This document shows, piece after piece, positions 44,890-53,787 of a stretch of 64,000 nucleotides of DNA. The stretch's first letter is position 1. Every line of letters begins with the position of its first letter. The position numbers and the translations under genes are program-made. Below the pieces are notes generated by a model. That model made no database searches. It was not told the origin of the DNA and saw only the letters and a program-made list of their open reading frames with translations. Source of the stretch: Yoonia sp034652275 (GTDB taxonomy: Bacteria > Pseudomonadota > Alphaproteobacteria > Rhodobacterales > Rhodobacteraceae); NCBI RefSeq assembly GCF_034652275.1, contig NZ_JAXIWG010000002.1:496001-560000 (forward strand), written 5' to 3'.

Positions 44890-45671
44890 TGACTGCCGAT
44901 ACCGTAATCAGCGCGCAGGGGCTGAACCTGACGTTCCAGACTAATGACGGTCCGGTGCATGCGCTCAAGGATGTCGATCTGGACATCCGCAAGGGCGAAT
45001 TCGTCAGCTTTATCGGCCCGTCGGGCTGTGGCAAGACGACGTTCCTGCGCTGCATCGCGGGGCTGGAGGCGCCGACAGGCGGCACCCTGACCGTCAACGG
45101 CATGACGCCGGATCAGGCGCGGCGTGCGCGGGCCTATGGCTATGTGTTTCAGGCGGCGGGGCTGTATCCGTGGCGTACTATCGGCGGCAATGTGAAACTG
45201 CCGCTGGAGATCATGGGGTTTTCCAAGGCCGAACAGGCCGAGCGGGTCGCGCGTGTGCTGGCGCTGGTCGACCTTGCGGGGTTCGAGAAGAAGTTTCCTT
45301 GGCAGCTGTCCGGCGGGATGCAGCAACGCGCCAGCATCGCCCGCGCGCTGGCGTTCGATGCCGATATTCTGCTGATGGACGAACCTTTTGGCGCGCTGGA
45401 TGAAATCGTGCGCGACCATCTGAACGAACAGTTGCTGGCGCTGTGGGCGCGCACGGAAAAGACCATCGGTTTCGTCACCCATTCGATCCCCGAGGCGGTC
45501 TATCTGTCCACCAAGATCGTCGTCATGTCGCCGCGCCCGGGCCGGATCACCGATGTGATCGACAGCCCGCTGCCCAAGGAACGGCCGCTGGATATTCGCG
45601 ACAGCAAGGAGTTTATCGACATTGCGCACCGTGTGCGTGAAGGACTGCGGGCGGGGCACGTTGATGACTAG
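44889..45671 (+). CDS. ABC transporter ATP-binding protein (nitrate/taurine/ThiZ-like)
   Basis: 260 residues. Walker A GPSGCGKTT, Q-loop in YVFQAAGLYPWRT, signature LSGGMQQRASIARAL, Walker B ILLMDEPFGALDE and the switch His in FVTHSIPEA. It energises the importer encoded by the three following genes. Coupled to hydA by a one-base overlap, so the substrate is most likely a pyrimidine or its breakdown product. Confidence 0.95.
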   Translation: MTADTVISAQGLNLTFQTNDGPVHALKDVDLDIRKGEFVSFIGPSGCGKTTFLRCIAGLEAPTGGTLTVNGMTPDQARRARAYGYVFQAAGLYPWRTIGGNVKLPLEIMGFSKAEQAERVARVLALVDLAGFEKKFPWQLSGGMQQRASIARALAFDADILLMDEPFGALDEIVRDHLNEQLLALWARTEKTIGFVTHSIPEAVYLSTKIVVMSPRPGRITDVIDSPLPKERPLDIRDSKEFIDIAHRVREGLRAGHVDD

Positions 45672-45676
45672 GCGCT

Positions 45677-45709
45677 GCCTCCGGCGGGGATATTTGGGCT
45701 CGGAAGAAA
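45677..45709 (+). repeat. Dispersed intergenic repeat, copy 4
   Basis: GCCTCCGGCGGGGATATTTG followed by GGCTCGGAAGAAA, in the gap between the ABC ATPase and permease genes. The right half is identical to copy 1 at 4118 over ATATTTGGGCTCGGAAGA. Confidence 0.7.
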
Positions 45710-45722
45710 CGGGGGGCTGGGG

Positions 45723-46643
45723 ATGAAATCGGTTTTGCCGATCCTCACTATCGTGGGTGCGATCCTGTTGATCTGGGTCGTTGCGGTGATCCCGATGAAC
45801 ATGCATCTCACCGCCGATCAGGCACAGCGCGACGGGTTGGTCGTCGCACCCGCCACACCCGCCGAACGGCAGGCCTTTTCGGGCTTGGGGCTGAGTTTCG
45901 CGAACCCCGATCTGATCCCGTTGACCTATAATCTGGACCGTCCGCGCCTGCCCTCGCCGCATCAGGTGGCGGGCGAGATGTGGGACACGATTGCCCTGCG
46001 CAACGTGACCTCGCGCCAGTCGCTGGTCTATCATGGCTGGGTGACGCTGTCGGCAACGCTGGTGGGTTTTGTGATCGGGACCACGCTGGGTATCCTGCTG
46101 GCCATCGGAATCGTGCATAACCGCGCCATGGATATGAGCGTCATGCCTTGGGCGATTGCCAGCCAGACCATTCCCATTTTGGCGCTGGCACCGATGATTA
46201 TCGTGATGATGGGCCAGTTCGGGATTCAGGGCCTGCTGCCCAAGGCGGTGATCAGTGCTTATCTGAGTTTCTTTCCTGTCGTCGTCGGCATGGTCAAAGG
46301 TCTGCGCAGCCCTGATGCGATGCAGATGGACTTGCTGCGCACATATTATGCCAGTTCTTCGCAGGGGTTCTGGAAATTGCGGTTGCCGGCCTCGGTGCCG
46401 TATCTGTTCGCGTCGTTCAAGATCGGGATTTCGGCGGCGCTGGTGGGCGCGATCGTGGCGGAGTTGCCGACAGGCGCGCGGGCCGGTTTCGGGGCGCGGA
46501 TGCTGGTGGGCGATCAATATGGCAACCCGCTGGTGACATGGGCAGCGCTGTTTGCGGCGGCGATCACGGCGGCGGCACTCGTCGCGATCTTTACCGCGAT
46601 GGAAAAGCTGACTTTGCGCCGGATGGGGATGGCCGCAGCATGA
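45723..46643 (+). CDS. ABC transporter permease (BPD type), first
   Basis: 306 residues with an N-terminal helix, a periplasmic segment and about five further helices. The binding-protein-dependent permease signature appears as YASSSQGFWKLRLPASVPYLF (the loop that contacts the ATPase). Overlaps the next permease by four bases (ATGA). Two different permeases with one ATPase is the usual plan of pyrimidine and ThiXYZ-like importers. Confidence 0.93.
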   Translation: MKSVLPILTIVGAILLIWVVAVIPMNMHLTADQAQRDGLVVAPATPAERQAFSGLGLSFANPDLIPLTYNLDRPRLPSPHQVAGEMWDTIALRNVTSRQSLVYHGWVTLSATLVGFVIGTTLGILLAIGIVHNRAMDMSVMPWAIASQTIPILALAPMIIVMMGQFGIQGLLPKAVISAYLSFFPVVVGMVKGLRSPDAMQMDLLRTYYASSSQGFWKLRLPASVPYLFASFKIGISAALVGAIVAELPTGARAGFGARMLVGDQYGNPLVTWAALFAAAITAAALVAIFTAMEKLTLRRMGMAAA

Positions 46644-47491
46644 CGGGACCGGCGCTGATCTCTGTTCTGGCGGTCTGGGCGGTGGGCTGGTTCATCAACG
46701 CGCGGCTGGCCGCCAGCCGTGTGGCGGACACGCGCCTTGTGCGCTTGTTGGTGCCGGTGATCTTCGGGCTGACCTTGCTGTTGATCTGGGAATTGCTGGT
46801 GCGCATGACGGGGGTCAGCCCCATCGTCCTGCCGCCACCCAGCATGATCGCGGACCGCTTTGCCAATTCGCTGCCGATCCTTTGGGCGGACTTCCAGCAG
46901 ACGATCATCAAGGGCGCGATGACCGGCTATGTCATCGGGATGATCTGCGCCTTTGCGGTGGCGATTCTGGCCGATAGGTCGGATTTCCTGACACGTGGCA
47001 TCCTGCCCGTGGGCGGGTTCATGGCGGCGCTGCCCATCGTCGGGATCGCGCCGATCTTTGTACGCTGGCTGGGCAGCGACTGGCAGTCCAAGGCGGCGGT
47101 TGTGGCCGTGATGGTGTTTTTCCCGATCCTTGTGAATATCGTGGCAGGGCTGCGCGATACATCCGCCATGCAGCGCGACCTGATGCGCACCTATGGCGCG
47201 GGCTATTGGCAGACGCTGTTCAAGCTGCGCCTGCCCGCGGCGATGCCGTTCATCTTCAACGGATTGAAAATAGCGACGACTTTGGCGCTGATCGGGGCGA
47301 TTGTTGCTGAATTTTTCGGCTCTCCCACGGTCGGCATGGGCTTTCGGATATCCACATCCGTGGGACGGCTTGCGCTGGATATGGTCTGGGCCGAAATTGT
47401 CGTCGCAGCAATTGCTGGCAGCGCGCTTTATGGTGCTGTCGTATGGGTCGAGGGGCGGGTGACCTTCTGGCACCCATCGCAACGCAAATAA
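46640..47491 (+). CDS. ABC transporter permease (BPD type), second
   Basis: 283 residues from the ATG overlapping the previous stop. About six membrane helices and the ATPase-contact loop YGAGYWQTLFKLRLPAAMPF. Ends VTFWHPSQRK. It pairs with the first permease to form the membrane channel. Confidence 0.93.
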   Translation: MTGPALISVLAVWAVGWFINARLAASRVADTRLVRLLVPVIFGLTLLLIWELLVRMTGVSPIVLPPPSMIADRFANSLPILWADFQQTIIKGAMTGYVIGMICAFAVAILADRSDFLTRGILPVGGFMAALPIVGIAPIFVRWLGSDWQSKAAVVAVMVFFPILVNIVAGLRDTSAMQRDLMRTYGAGYWQTLFKLRLPAAMPFIFNGLKIATTLALIGAIVAEFFGSPTVGMGFRISTSVGRLALDMVWAEIVVAAIAGSALYGAVVWVEGRVTFWHPSQRK

Positions 47492-47533
47492 CAAGCCCCG
47501 GCAAGAGGGCATCACACTGACTTGGAGGTCAAA

Positions 47534-48520
47534 ATGAAGAAAACGATGATCGCGGCAGCCCTTGCTGCCGGTCTGGGCGGCGCGGCCCAGGCGCAAGACA
47601 ATGACGTGACGCTGCAGTTGCAGTGGGTCACGCAATCCCAGTTCGCGGGCTATTACGTCGCCCTCGATCAGGGCTATTACGAGGAAGAAGGGCTGAACGT
47701 CACCATCCTGCCCGGTGGTCCCGATATCGCGCCGCCGCAAGTGCTGGCCGGTGGCGGTGCCGATGCGATGCTGAACTGGATGCCATCCGCCTTGGCCGCG
47801 CGTGAACGCGGTCTGCCGGTGGTCAATATCGCGCAGCCTTTCAAGACTTCGGGGCTGATGCTGACCTGCTGGAAGGACACAGGCATTGAATCGGTCGAGG
47901 ATTTCCGTGGCCGCACCATCGGCGTGTGGTTCTTCGGCAATGAATATCCGTTCCTGAGCTGGATGGCGCAGGCCGGTATCCCGACCGATGGCGGCCCTGA
48001 CGGCGTGACCGTGCTACGGCAAGGCTTCAACGTCGATCCGCTCTTGCAGCGCGAGGCGGACTGCATTTCTACCATGACCTATAACGAATACGGTCAGGTG
48101 CTGGATGCAGGCGTCGATCCGGCGGAACTGGTGACCTTCATGTATGAAGATCAGGGCGTTGCAACGTTGGAAGACGGGATCTGGGTGCTGGAACAGAACC
48201 TCGAAGATCCTGCCTTCGTGGACAAGATGGTCCGTTTCGTGCGCGCCTCCATGCGCGGCTGGAAATGGGCCGAGGAAAACCCCGAAGCGGCAGGTGCCAT
48301 CATCATCGAATACGATGAAACTGGCGCCCAGTCCGAGGCCGCACAGGTCCGCATGATGCAGGAAGTCGCCAAGCTGACCGCCGGATCGAACGGCGCGCTG
48401 GACCCTGCGGATTACGAACGCACCGTGGCAACATTGCTGGGCGGCGGGTCCGACCCGGTGATCTCGGCAGAACCCGAGGGCGCATGGACGCATCTGATCA
48501 CGGATCAGGCGCTGCAGTGA
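47534..48520 (+). CDS. ABC transporter substrate-binding protein (NMT1/THI5-like, pyrimidine type)
   Basis: 328 residues with a signal peptide (about 1-20, ...GGAAQA) after a GGAGG ribosome site. The mature start VTLQLQWVTQSQFAGYYVAL and YNEYGQVLDAG are typical of NMT1/ThiY-like proteins that bind pyrimidine-ring compounds. With its operon partners it should deliver uracil/thymine-type bases or a derivative. Last gene of the operon, followed by a strong terminator. Confidence 0.92.
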   Translation: MKKTMIAAALAAGLGGAAQAQDNDVTLQLQWVTQSQFAGYYVALDQGYYEEEGLNVTILPGGPDIAPPQVLAGGGADAMLNWMPSALAARERGLPVVNIAQPFKTSGLMLTCWKDTGIESVEDFRGRTIGVWFFGNEYPFLSWMAQAGIPTDGGPDGVTVLRQGFNVDPLLQREADCISTMTYNEYGQVLDAGVDPAELVTFMYEDQGVATLEDGIWVLEQNLEDPAFVDKMVRFVRASMRGWKWAEENPEAAGAIIIEYDETGAQSEAAQVRMMQEVAKLTAGSNGALDPADYERTVATLLGGGSDPVISAEPEGAWTHLITDQALQ

Positions 48521-48544
48521 TCTGAGGGCTTAGTTTCGAATGGA

Positions 48545-48578
48545 ACGGGCGCTGGTGTAATGCCAGCGCCCGTTTTTT
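48545..48578 (+). terminator. Rho-independent terminator
   Basis: ACGGGCGCTGG-TGTAATG-CCAGCGCCCGT followed by TTTTT, 24 bases after the substrate-binding protein stop. Confidence 0.93.
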
Positions 48579-48583
48579 CTCCC

Positions 48584-48652
48584 GTAGGTCGGGGTTCTCC
48601 CCGACCATTTTCCGCTACTCTCCCACAACGGCGGGGTGAACTCCGCCCTACC
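48584..48652. repeat. GTAGG...CCTAC inverted intergenic repeat
   Basis: Two hairpins, GGTCGGGG-TTCT-CCCCGACC (48587-48606) and GGCGGGGT-GA-ACTCCGCC (48630-48647), are framed by GTAGG and CCTAC. The element runs into the stop codon of the minus-strand OmpA-like gene. It is of a different family from the other repeats here. Confidence 0.65.
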
Positions 48653-50249
48653 TCTCCGTCAGCTTCAACTCGATCCGGCGGTTCTGGGCGCGGGCGTCGG
48701 CCGTGTCGTCGGGGTTCAGCGGCTGGTATTCTCCAAAGCCGTTGGCGGCCAGACGGCGGGGGTCGATGCCAAGGTCTTGCGCCATGAACCGCACCACCGA
48801 CAACGCGCGGGCCTGACTGAGTTCCCAGTTGTCGGCAAAACGTCCGCCCGGGGTGATCGGGATGTCGTCGGTGTGTCCGTCGACGCGGATGATCCAGTCG
48901 ATCCCGTCGGGGATGTCGTCAGCGAAGTCCCGCAGGATACCCGCGATATTCGCGATCTCGGCACGGCCTTGCGGCGACAGATCGGCCTGACCCACGTCGA
49001 ACAACACTTCGGACGAGAACACAAAGCGGTCGCCTTCGATCCTGATCCGGTCCTGCCCTTCCAGCAGTTGGCGAAGCTGGCCAAAGAAATCGGACCGATA
49101 CCGTTCAAGGTTTTCGGTCTCTGCCAGCAAGCGGGCTGTTTCTGCCTCGAGCCTGATGCGTTCCGCCTCTTCGAGTGCAAGGCGACGTCGTTCTTCGGAC
49201 ACGACCCGCGCAAGGGCAGTATTGAGCTGCGCACCCAGCGTTTCGATCTGCACCTGTGCTTCGCGATCGGCGTCCTCGGCAAGGTTCAGCAGGGATTGCA
49301 GATTGCCGACCTGATTGCGCAACGCAAGGATCTGTTCGTTCAGCACGGCGACCTGTCGTTGACTGGCCTCTGACTGCGCCTCTTCTTCTGACAGTGCGGC
49401 ATTTGCGGTGGCCAGCAGGGCGGCCTGCCGTTCGGCTTCGGTCAGGGCCTCGGCGCGTGCCGCGTCAAGTTCGGCCTGAGCGGCACGGGCGGCGGCGAGC
49501 AGGGTCAGCGTCTCTTCGGCCTCTTGCCGCTGGCGTTCAAGGTTCAGGGTCATCGCGGTCAGTTCGGCATCGGCGTTTTCAAGCCGTTCGCGTAGGGCGG
49601 CAGCAGCAGCGGCATCGGCAAGGCGTTCCGCCTCGAGCGCGCTGATCTGGGCTGTGTTTTCGTCGCGCGCGGTTTCCAGATCGGCAATCAGCGCTTCCAA
49701 CGCTTCGCGGCGGGCGGCGGCAAGGCGCGCGGCCTCGGCACCGGCGTCGATCTCGGTGCGTGCTTGCGCCAACGCCAGGTTCAGCGCCTCTTGTTCGGAC
49801 AAAAGCTGGTCCTGCGTGGCCTCAAGGCTGGAAATCGTATCGCGGTTTTGCCGCTGGTCGGCAAGCAGCCCCGCGACCTGCGCCTCGAACCCTGTGATCT
49901 GGTTTTGCGCCTGTGCCAGCGCCTGATCCTGTGCCTCGCGTTCGGCGATCAGGCTGGCGATTTGGTTGGCTTGCCGCGCGGCCTGTGCGTTGGCCGCGTC
50001 CAGATCGGCGGACAGCGTGGCGGTGCGTTCGCGTTCCAGCCCAAGTGTGGCGGCCAGGGCCGCCATTTCCCCCGACAGCACATCAAGTTCGGATTCCTGC
50101 CCCGTGATCGTTTCGCGCAGGGTAAACTGGATCACCATGAAGATGCTCAGCACGAACATCAGCACCAGAAGGATGCCCGTCATCGCATCCACGAACCCCG
50201 GCCATATCGCGTTTTGAAAACGGTTGGATGATCTGCGGCTCAACGCCAT
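48648..50249 (-). CDS. MotB-like OmpA-domain protein with very long coiled coil
   Basis: 533 residues. One N-terminal membrane helix (about 20-42) holds Asp21 in WPGFVDAMTGILLVLMFVLS, the place of the proton-carrying Asp of MotB. Residues about 45-395 are an Ala/Glu/Gln/Leu-rich coiled coil. The C-terminus is an OmpA-type peptidoglycan-binding domain (VLFDVGQADLSPQGRAEI, RVDGHTDDIPI, LSQARALSVV). With the MotA-like protein encoded just upstream (three bases apart) it should form an ion-driven stator or rotor anchored to the wall. It is not the flagellar MotB, which is at 56698. Confidence 0.88.
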   Translation of the reverse strand: MALSRRSSNRFQNAIWPGFVDAMTGILLVLMFVLSIFMVIQFTLRETITGQESELDVLSGEMAALAATLGLERERTATLSADLDAANAQAARQANQIASLIAEREAQDQALAQAQNQITGFEAQVAGLLADQRQNRDTISSLEATQDQLLSEQEALNLALAQARTEIDAGAEAARLAAARREALEALIADLETARDENTAQISALEAERLADAAAAAALRERLENADAELTAMTLNLERQRQEAEETLTLLAAARAAQAELDAARAEALTEAERQAALLATANAALSEEEAQSEASQRQVAVLNEQILALRNQVGNLQSLLNLAEDADREAQVQIETLGAQLNTALARVVSEERRRLALEEAERIRLEAETARLLAETENLERYRSDFFGQLRQLLEGQDRIRIEGDRFVFSSEVLFDVGQADLSPQGRAEIANIAGILRDFADDIPDGIDWIIRVDGHTDDIPITPGGRFADNWELSQARALSVVRFMAQDLGIDPRRLAANGFGEYQPLNPDDTADARAQNRRIELKLTER

Positions 50250-50252
50250 GGA

Positions 50253-51401
50253 TCAGCCCCGGTCCCGTATCGCGCCGGCAAGGGCGGCCAGATCCTGCCG
50301 CAGCGCGCCGATGCTTTCCTGCCGACCGGCCGCGAGTTCTTCGAGGATGCGCAATAGCTGCACATCAATCGACCGCAGCCGCATCCGGCTTTCGGCGTCG
50401 ATCCCGTCCATCCCGCTGTCGTCCAGTTTCTGGATCAAGGCGGCCTGTCCGTCCGCGACGCGCGCCAACTGGGCCGAGGTGTCGTTCATCGTCGTGGCCT
50501 GCGTCAGCGTCGCAATGGCCTCGGCCAGCGACTGGAACCGGCTGTCGGCGGCTGTGCGGTCAGCCTCGGTCTGCGCCAGAAGCAGCTGGATCGTATCCAT
50601 CAACTCGCCCATCTGCTCGGCCATGGCCGAGGATGCGCCTCCGCCGGTGCCAGCGCCCTCGTCGCCATCAATGCCGACGCGGGTGATGGTGGACATCCAT
50701 TCTTCGAGTTCGCGGTAAAATCTGTTTTGCCCGTGCCCTGCGAAAAGTTCGAGCAGGCCGACGACCAGCGACCCCGCCAGACCCAGCAAAGAGCTGGAAA
50801 AGGCCGTGCCCATCCCGCCCAACTGGTTTTCAAGCCCGGCCTGAAGGCGGCCAAAGATATCGGCACCGGATTCGCCGTCGCCCGGATTCAGCGACCGGAT
50901 CGTTTCGACCAGCGCAGGCACGGTGGTGGCAAGGCCATAAAACGTCCCCAGAAGCCCGAGGAAGATCAGCACGTTCCCGATATAGCGCGTGATCTCGCGG
51001 TCTTCGTCGATGCGCTGTGCCACGGAATCGAGGATCGACCGGCCAGAGCTTGACGAAATCTGCGTCCGTGCGCCGCGGGACCGCAGCAATGTCGCCAAGG
51101 GCGCCAGTAGGGACGGGGCGGCGGTGAAGTTATGGCCGCCTGTTTCGCGTGCGAAATGTTCGATCCAGCGGACCGAATTCATCAGCAGGAAGACCTGATT
51201 GAAGCAGGACAGAACCCCCAGCACGAAAACGCCAAGGATCACCCCGTTCAGATAGGGGTTCGACAGGTAGATCGCGGTGATCTGTTCAAGCCCGAGGTAG
51301 ATTCCCGCGCCCAGCAGCCCGATCACGGTCAACATGAACAAAAGCTGGCGGATCGGCTGGGAAAACTGCGGCGCTGCCTTGGCTACCCGTTTGTCTGACA
51401 C
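50253..51401 (-). CDS. MotA/TolQ/ExbB-like proton channel protein
   Basis: 382 residues. Helices at about 18-38, 52-74, 140-162 and 198-222. The family core is seen as FLGLLGTFYGLATTVPALVE and GMGTAFSSSLLGLAGSLVVG. A cytoplasmic tail of about 150 residues (230-382), partly coiled coil, follows, longer than in ExbB or TolQ. Together with the OmpA-like partner it forms a putative 5:2 motor of unknown purpose. Located away from the flagellar genes and from any tol or tonB gene. Confidence 0.86.
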   Translation of the reverse strand: MSDKRVAKAAPQFSQPIRQLLFMLTVIGLLGAGIYLGLEQITAIYLSNPYLNGVILGVFVLGVLSCFNQVFLLMNSVRWIEHFARETGGHNFTAAPSLLAPLATLLRSRGARTQISSSSGRSILDSVAQRIDEDREITRYIGNVLIFLGLLGTFYGLATTVPALVETIRSLNPGDGESGADIFGRLQAGLENQLGGMGTAFSSSLLGLAGSLVVGLLELFAGHGQNRFYRELEEWMSTITRVGIDGDEGAGTGGGASSAMAEQMGELMDTIQLLLAQTEADRTAADSRFQSLAEAIATLTQATTMNDTSAQLARVADGQAALIQKLDDSGMDGIDAESRMRLRSIDVQLLRILEELAAGRQESIGALRQDLAALAGAIRDRG

Positions 51402-51490
51402 GCAGGTTCATCCTTATCTGGTGGTCGTTCACTGCACCCATAGCAGCATATGGCGGTATAGGGACCAACCCAAACAAAATCGCGGCAATC

Positions 51491-52015
51491 TTATGTTGCC
51501 GTCAAGGCACGAACCCGTGCGGCCAGCCATGTCATGTCGGCATCCTTGATCCCCATCTCGGTCAGATGGGCGGCGGTGTTGTAAAGATATTCGGTATTCG
51601 GCCCACGCCCGCCCACCGCATGGGCGATCATTTGCGCCTGCCGTTCCAGATCGAACTGGCAATACTGGACATGGTTGCGGTCCACGACATAGGCGAGTGC
51701 TGCAACTTCATCGCCATCGTCGCAGATCAGCGGCACTTCTGCTTCGACATAGGCCGACGACACAAGCTCGCGTTCGCGCAGCATGGTCAGCACGGTGGCT
51801 TCGTCATCGGGGGCCACCTCGAATGCGACACCCGTGCATTGTCCGCCGGGCTGATGGTCCAGCGCCAGCACAAGTCCCGGATGGTCAGGCGTGCCGCGAT
51901 GGTGGATCGACAGCATGCAGAAACTGCGGTGGTAATCGGGCAGGCGCGCCTTGACGCGGCGCACAGGCGCAAAGCCGGGGTTCCAGAGCAGCGACCCGTA
52001 TCCGAAAACCCACAT
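51491..52015 (-). CDS. chaC: ChaC-like gamma-glutamylcyclotransferase
   Basis: 174 residues from the ATG before WVFGYGSLLWNPGF, preceded by AAGGAC. The FGYGSLLW motif is the substrate loop and YVEAEVPL contains the catalytic-region Glu. ChaC enzymes split glutathione into 5-oxoproline and Cys-Gly. It follows idi by 57 bases in the same direction and could be read through from the bch operon. Confidence 0.9.
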   Translation of the reverse strand: MWVFGYGSLLWNPGFAPVRRVKARLPDYHRSFCMLSIHHRGTPDHPGLVLALDHQPGGQCTGVAFEVAPDDEATVLTMLRERELVSSAYVEAEVPLICDDGDEVAALAYVVDRNHVQYCQFDLERQAQMIAHAVGGRGPNTEYLYNTAAHLTEMGIKDADMTWLAARVRALTAT

Positions 52016-52072
52016 GCGACCGTCCTTTCCTGTCACGCCCATAAACACGGTTTGGGCGCTGACGGAAAGGGG

Positions 52073-52606
52073 TCAGACCGCGCGCATCAGATCACCAAAG
52101 ATCGCATCCTGATAGTCGCGCAGGTAAATCTGCAGCCAAGGGGTGTAATGTTCGGGGTGGCGGGTCACATCCGCCGACAGGTCGTAGAAATCCACCCAAC
52201 GGGTCGCCATCACCTCGGACGGGTTCGGGGTGACGTGCAGGTTGTCGGGGGCGTCGGCCACATAAACCTCGACCAGCTCGTGTTCGATCAGGCCACCGCC
52301 CACATCGGCGCGGTATTCGATCTGGTCGCGATGCGCGGGATAAAGGCCGGTGATCCCCAACTCCTCGTCCAGACGGCGCAATGCGCAATCGGCGGGGTCT
52401 TCGTCCCATTCGGGATGGGTGCAGCAGGTATTCGCCCAGAGCCCCGGCGTGTGGTATTTTTCCAGCGCACGCTGCTGGATCAGCACGCGCCCGCGGTTCA
52501 TCACGAAAACGCTGACTGCCTTGTGTTTCAGCCCGCGCTGATGCGCTGCCAGCTTTTCGACAGGTTGCAGTTTGCCGTTCACCCAGGCCGGGATCATGAT
52601 CGTCAC
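52073..52606 (-). CDS. idi: Isopentenyl-diphosphate isomerase (type I)
   Basis: 177 residues with the Nudix fold. Active-site Cys in ANTCCTHPEW, RRLDEELGI (Nudix Glu cluster), and GLIEHELVEVY with the second catalytic Glu. It interconverts IPP and DMAPP. It corresponds to ORF176 after bchP in Rhodobacter photosynthesis clusters, overlaps bchP by four bases, and supplies prenyl units for the bacteriochlorophyll tail. Confidence 0.95.
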   Translation of the reverse strand: MTIMIPAWVNGKLQPVEKLAAHQRGLKHKAVSVFVMNRGRVLIQQRALEKYHTPGLWANTCCTHPEWDEDPADCALRRLDEELGITGLYPAHRDQIEYRADVGGGLIEHELVEVYVADAPDNLHVTPNPSEVMATRWVDFYDLSADVTRHPEHYTPWLQIYLRDYQDAIFGDLMRAV

Positions 52607-53784
52607 GTCCGCAGCGGCGACACCAGTCGCGTCAGATGCGCAAGGTTCTTGATACCGATTTTCAAATGCGCCATGGGGCGTGCCTTTACCAGTTTCTTGT
52701 TCATATAAGCCTCGAACGTCAGCTTTTGCACGTCGACATCATGACACAGGGACACAAAGCGTTCGCGCCGTTCATCGCTGCGGTAATAGGCGTTCTGCAT
52801 GGCACCCAGAACGCGGAACACCTGCTTGTGTTCCCGCATGAACAATTTGCGCGCCAGTTGCAGGTCCTTGACCCTGCCAGAGGCAAGACATGCCGCAGCC
52901 GCAGTCGCCGCCACGCGCCCGCCGACCATGGCGTAATAGATCCCTTCGCCCGAGGATGGCGCGACCACACCCGCCGCATCGCCCGCCAGCACGACATCGC
53001 GCCCGTTGTCCCAGCAATCGAGCGGTTTGAGAGGGATCGGCGCACCTTCACGGCGGATCGTCTTGCAATCGGTCAGGCCGGATGCCGCGCGCAGATCGGC
53101 GGTGGCCTGTTTGACATCGACGGATTTCAGCATCGACCCCATGCCGACACTGGCCTGCGCGCCATGCGGGAACACCCAGCCGTAAAAATCGGGCGAGATG
53201 CGACCGTCATAGACCACATCGCAGCGCATCGGATCATAGGTCGCGTTGGCGGCGGGGGCCTCGATGATCTCGTGATAGGCGATGACATAGGGGATCTTGT
53301 CGCCATCCTTGATTTCCGCGCGCGCGACGTTGGACCGCGCGCCATCGGCGCCGATAACCAGTTTCGTCGTCAGCCGCATGTCGTTGCCGCTGATCTTGTC
53401 GCGATAGACGACATGGGTGCCGTCACTGTCCCGTACGATTTTGGTAAAGGTGCCGGCGTAGCGGTGCGCGCCTGCGGCCTTGGCCCGTTTGCGCAGGAAT
53501 TCGTCGAAATGTTCGCGGTCGACCATGCCGACATAGCCGTTCTCGATCGGGATATCGACCTGCCGTCCGGTGGGCGAGATCATGCGCGCAGTGTTCACCT
53601 TGGCGACGATCTGGTCGTCGGGGATGAAGAAATCCGCGATCAGGCGGGGCGGCACAGCGCCACCGCAGGGTTTGATCCGGCCTTCGCGGTCGATGAACGC
53701 GACCTTGTGGCCTGACCGGGCGAGATCCTCGGCAGCAGTGGCCCCGGAAGGCCCCGCACCTACGACGACGACATCATATTGCAT
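52603..53784 (-). CDS. bchP: Geranylgeranyl diphosphate/bacteriochlorophyll reductase
   Basis: 393 residues. FAD-binding start YDVVVVGAGPSGATAAEDLA, then FIDREGRIKPCGGAVPPRL and the second flavin motif DVVLAGDAAGVVAPSSGEGI. It reduces geranylgeranyl to phytyl on bacteriochlorophyll (or its diphosphate). Gene order bchG-bch2-bchP-idi matches Rhodobacter, which confirms the call. Confidence 0.95.
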   Translation of the reverse strand: MQYDVVVVGAGPSGATAAEDLARSGHKVAFIDREGRIKPCGGAVPPRLIADFFIPDDQIVAKVNTARMISPTGRQVDIPIENGYVGMVDREHFDEFLRKRAKAAGAHRYAGTFTKIVRDSDGTHVVYRDKISGNDMRLTTKLVIGADGARSNVARAEIKDGDKIPYVIAYHEIIEAPAANATYDPMRCDVVYDGRISPDFYGWVFPHGAQASVGMGSMLKSVDVKQATADLRAASGLTDCKTIRREGAPIPLKPLDCWDNGRDVVLAGDAAGVVAPSSGEGIYYAMVGGRVAATAAAACLASGRVKDLQLARKLFMREHKQVFRVLGAMQNAYYRSDERRERFVSLCHDVDVQKLTFEAYMNKKLVKARPMAHLKIGIKNLAHLTRLVSPLRT

Positions 53785-53787
53785 TGG

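Noticed and set aside
47492..47533. TPP riboswitch before the ThiY-like gene
   Set aside because: The gap is only 42 bases and has no THI-box sequence; the gene is inside an operon.
48648..51401. Zorya defence system suggested by the MotA/MotB-like pair
   Set aside because: No ZorC, ZorD or ZorE type gene is adjacent; neighbours are a pyrimidine importer and chaC.
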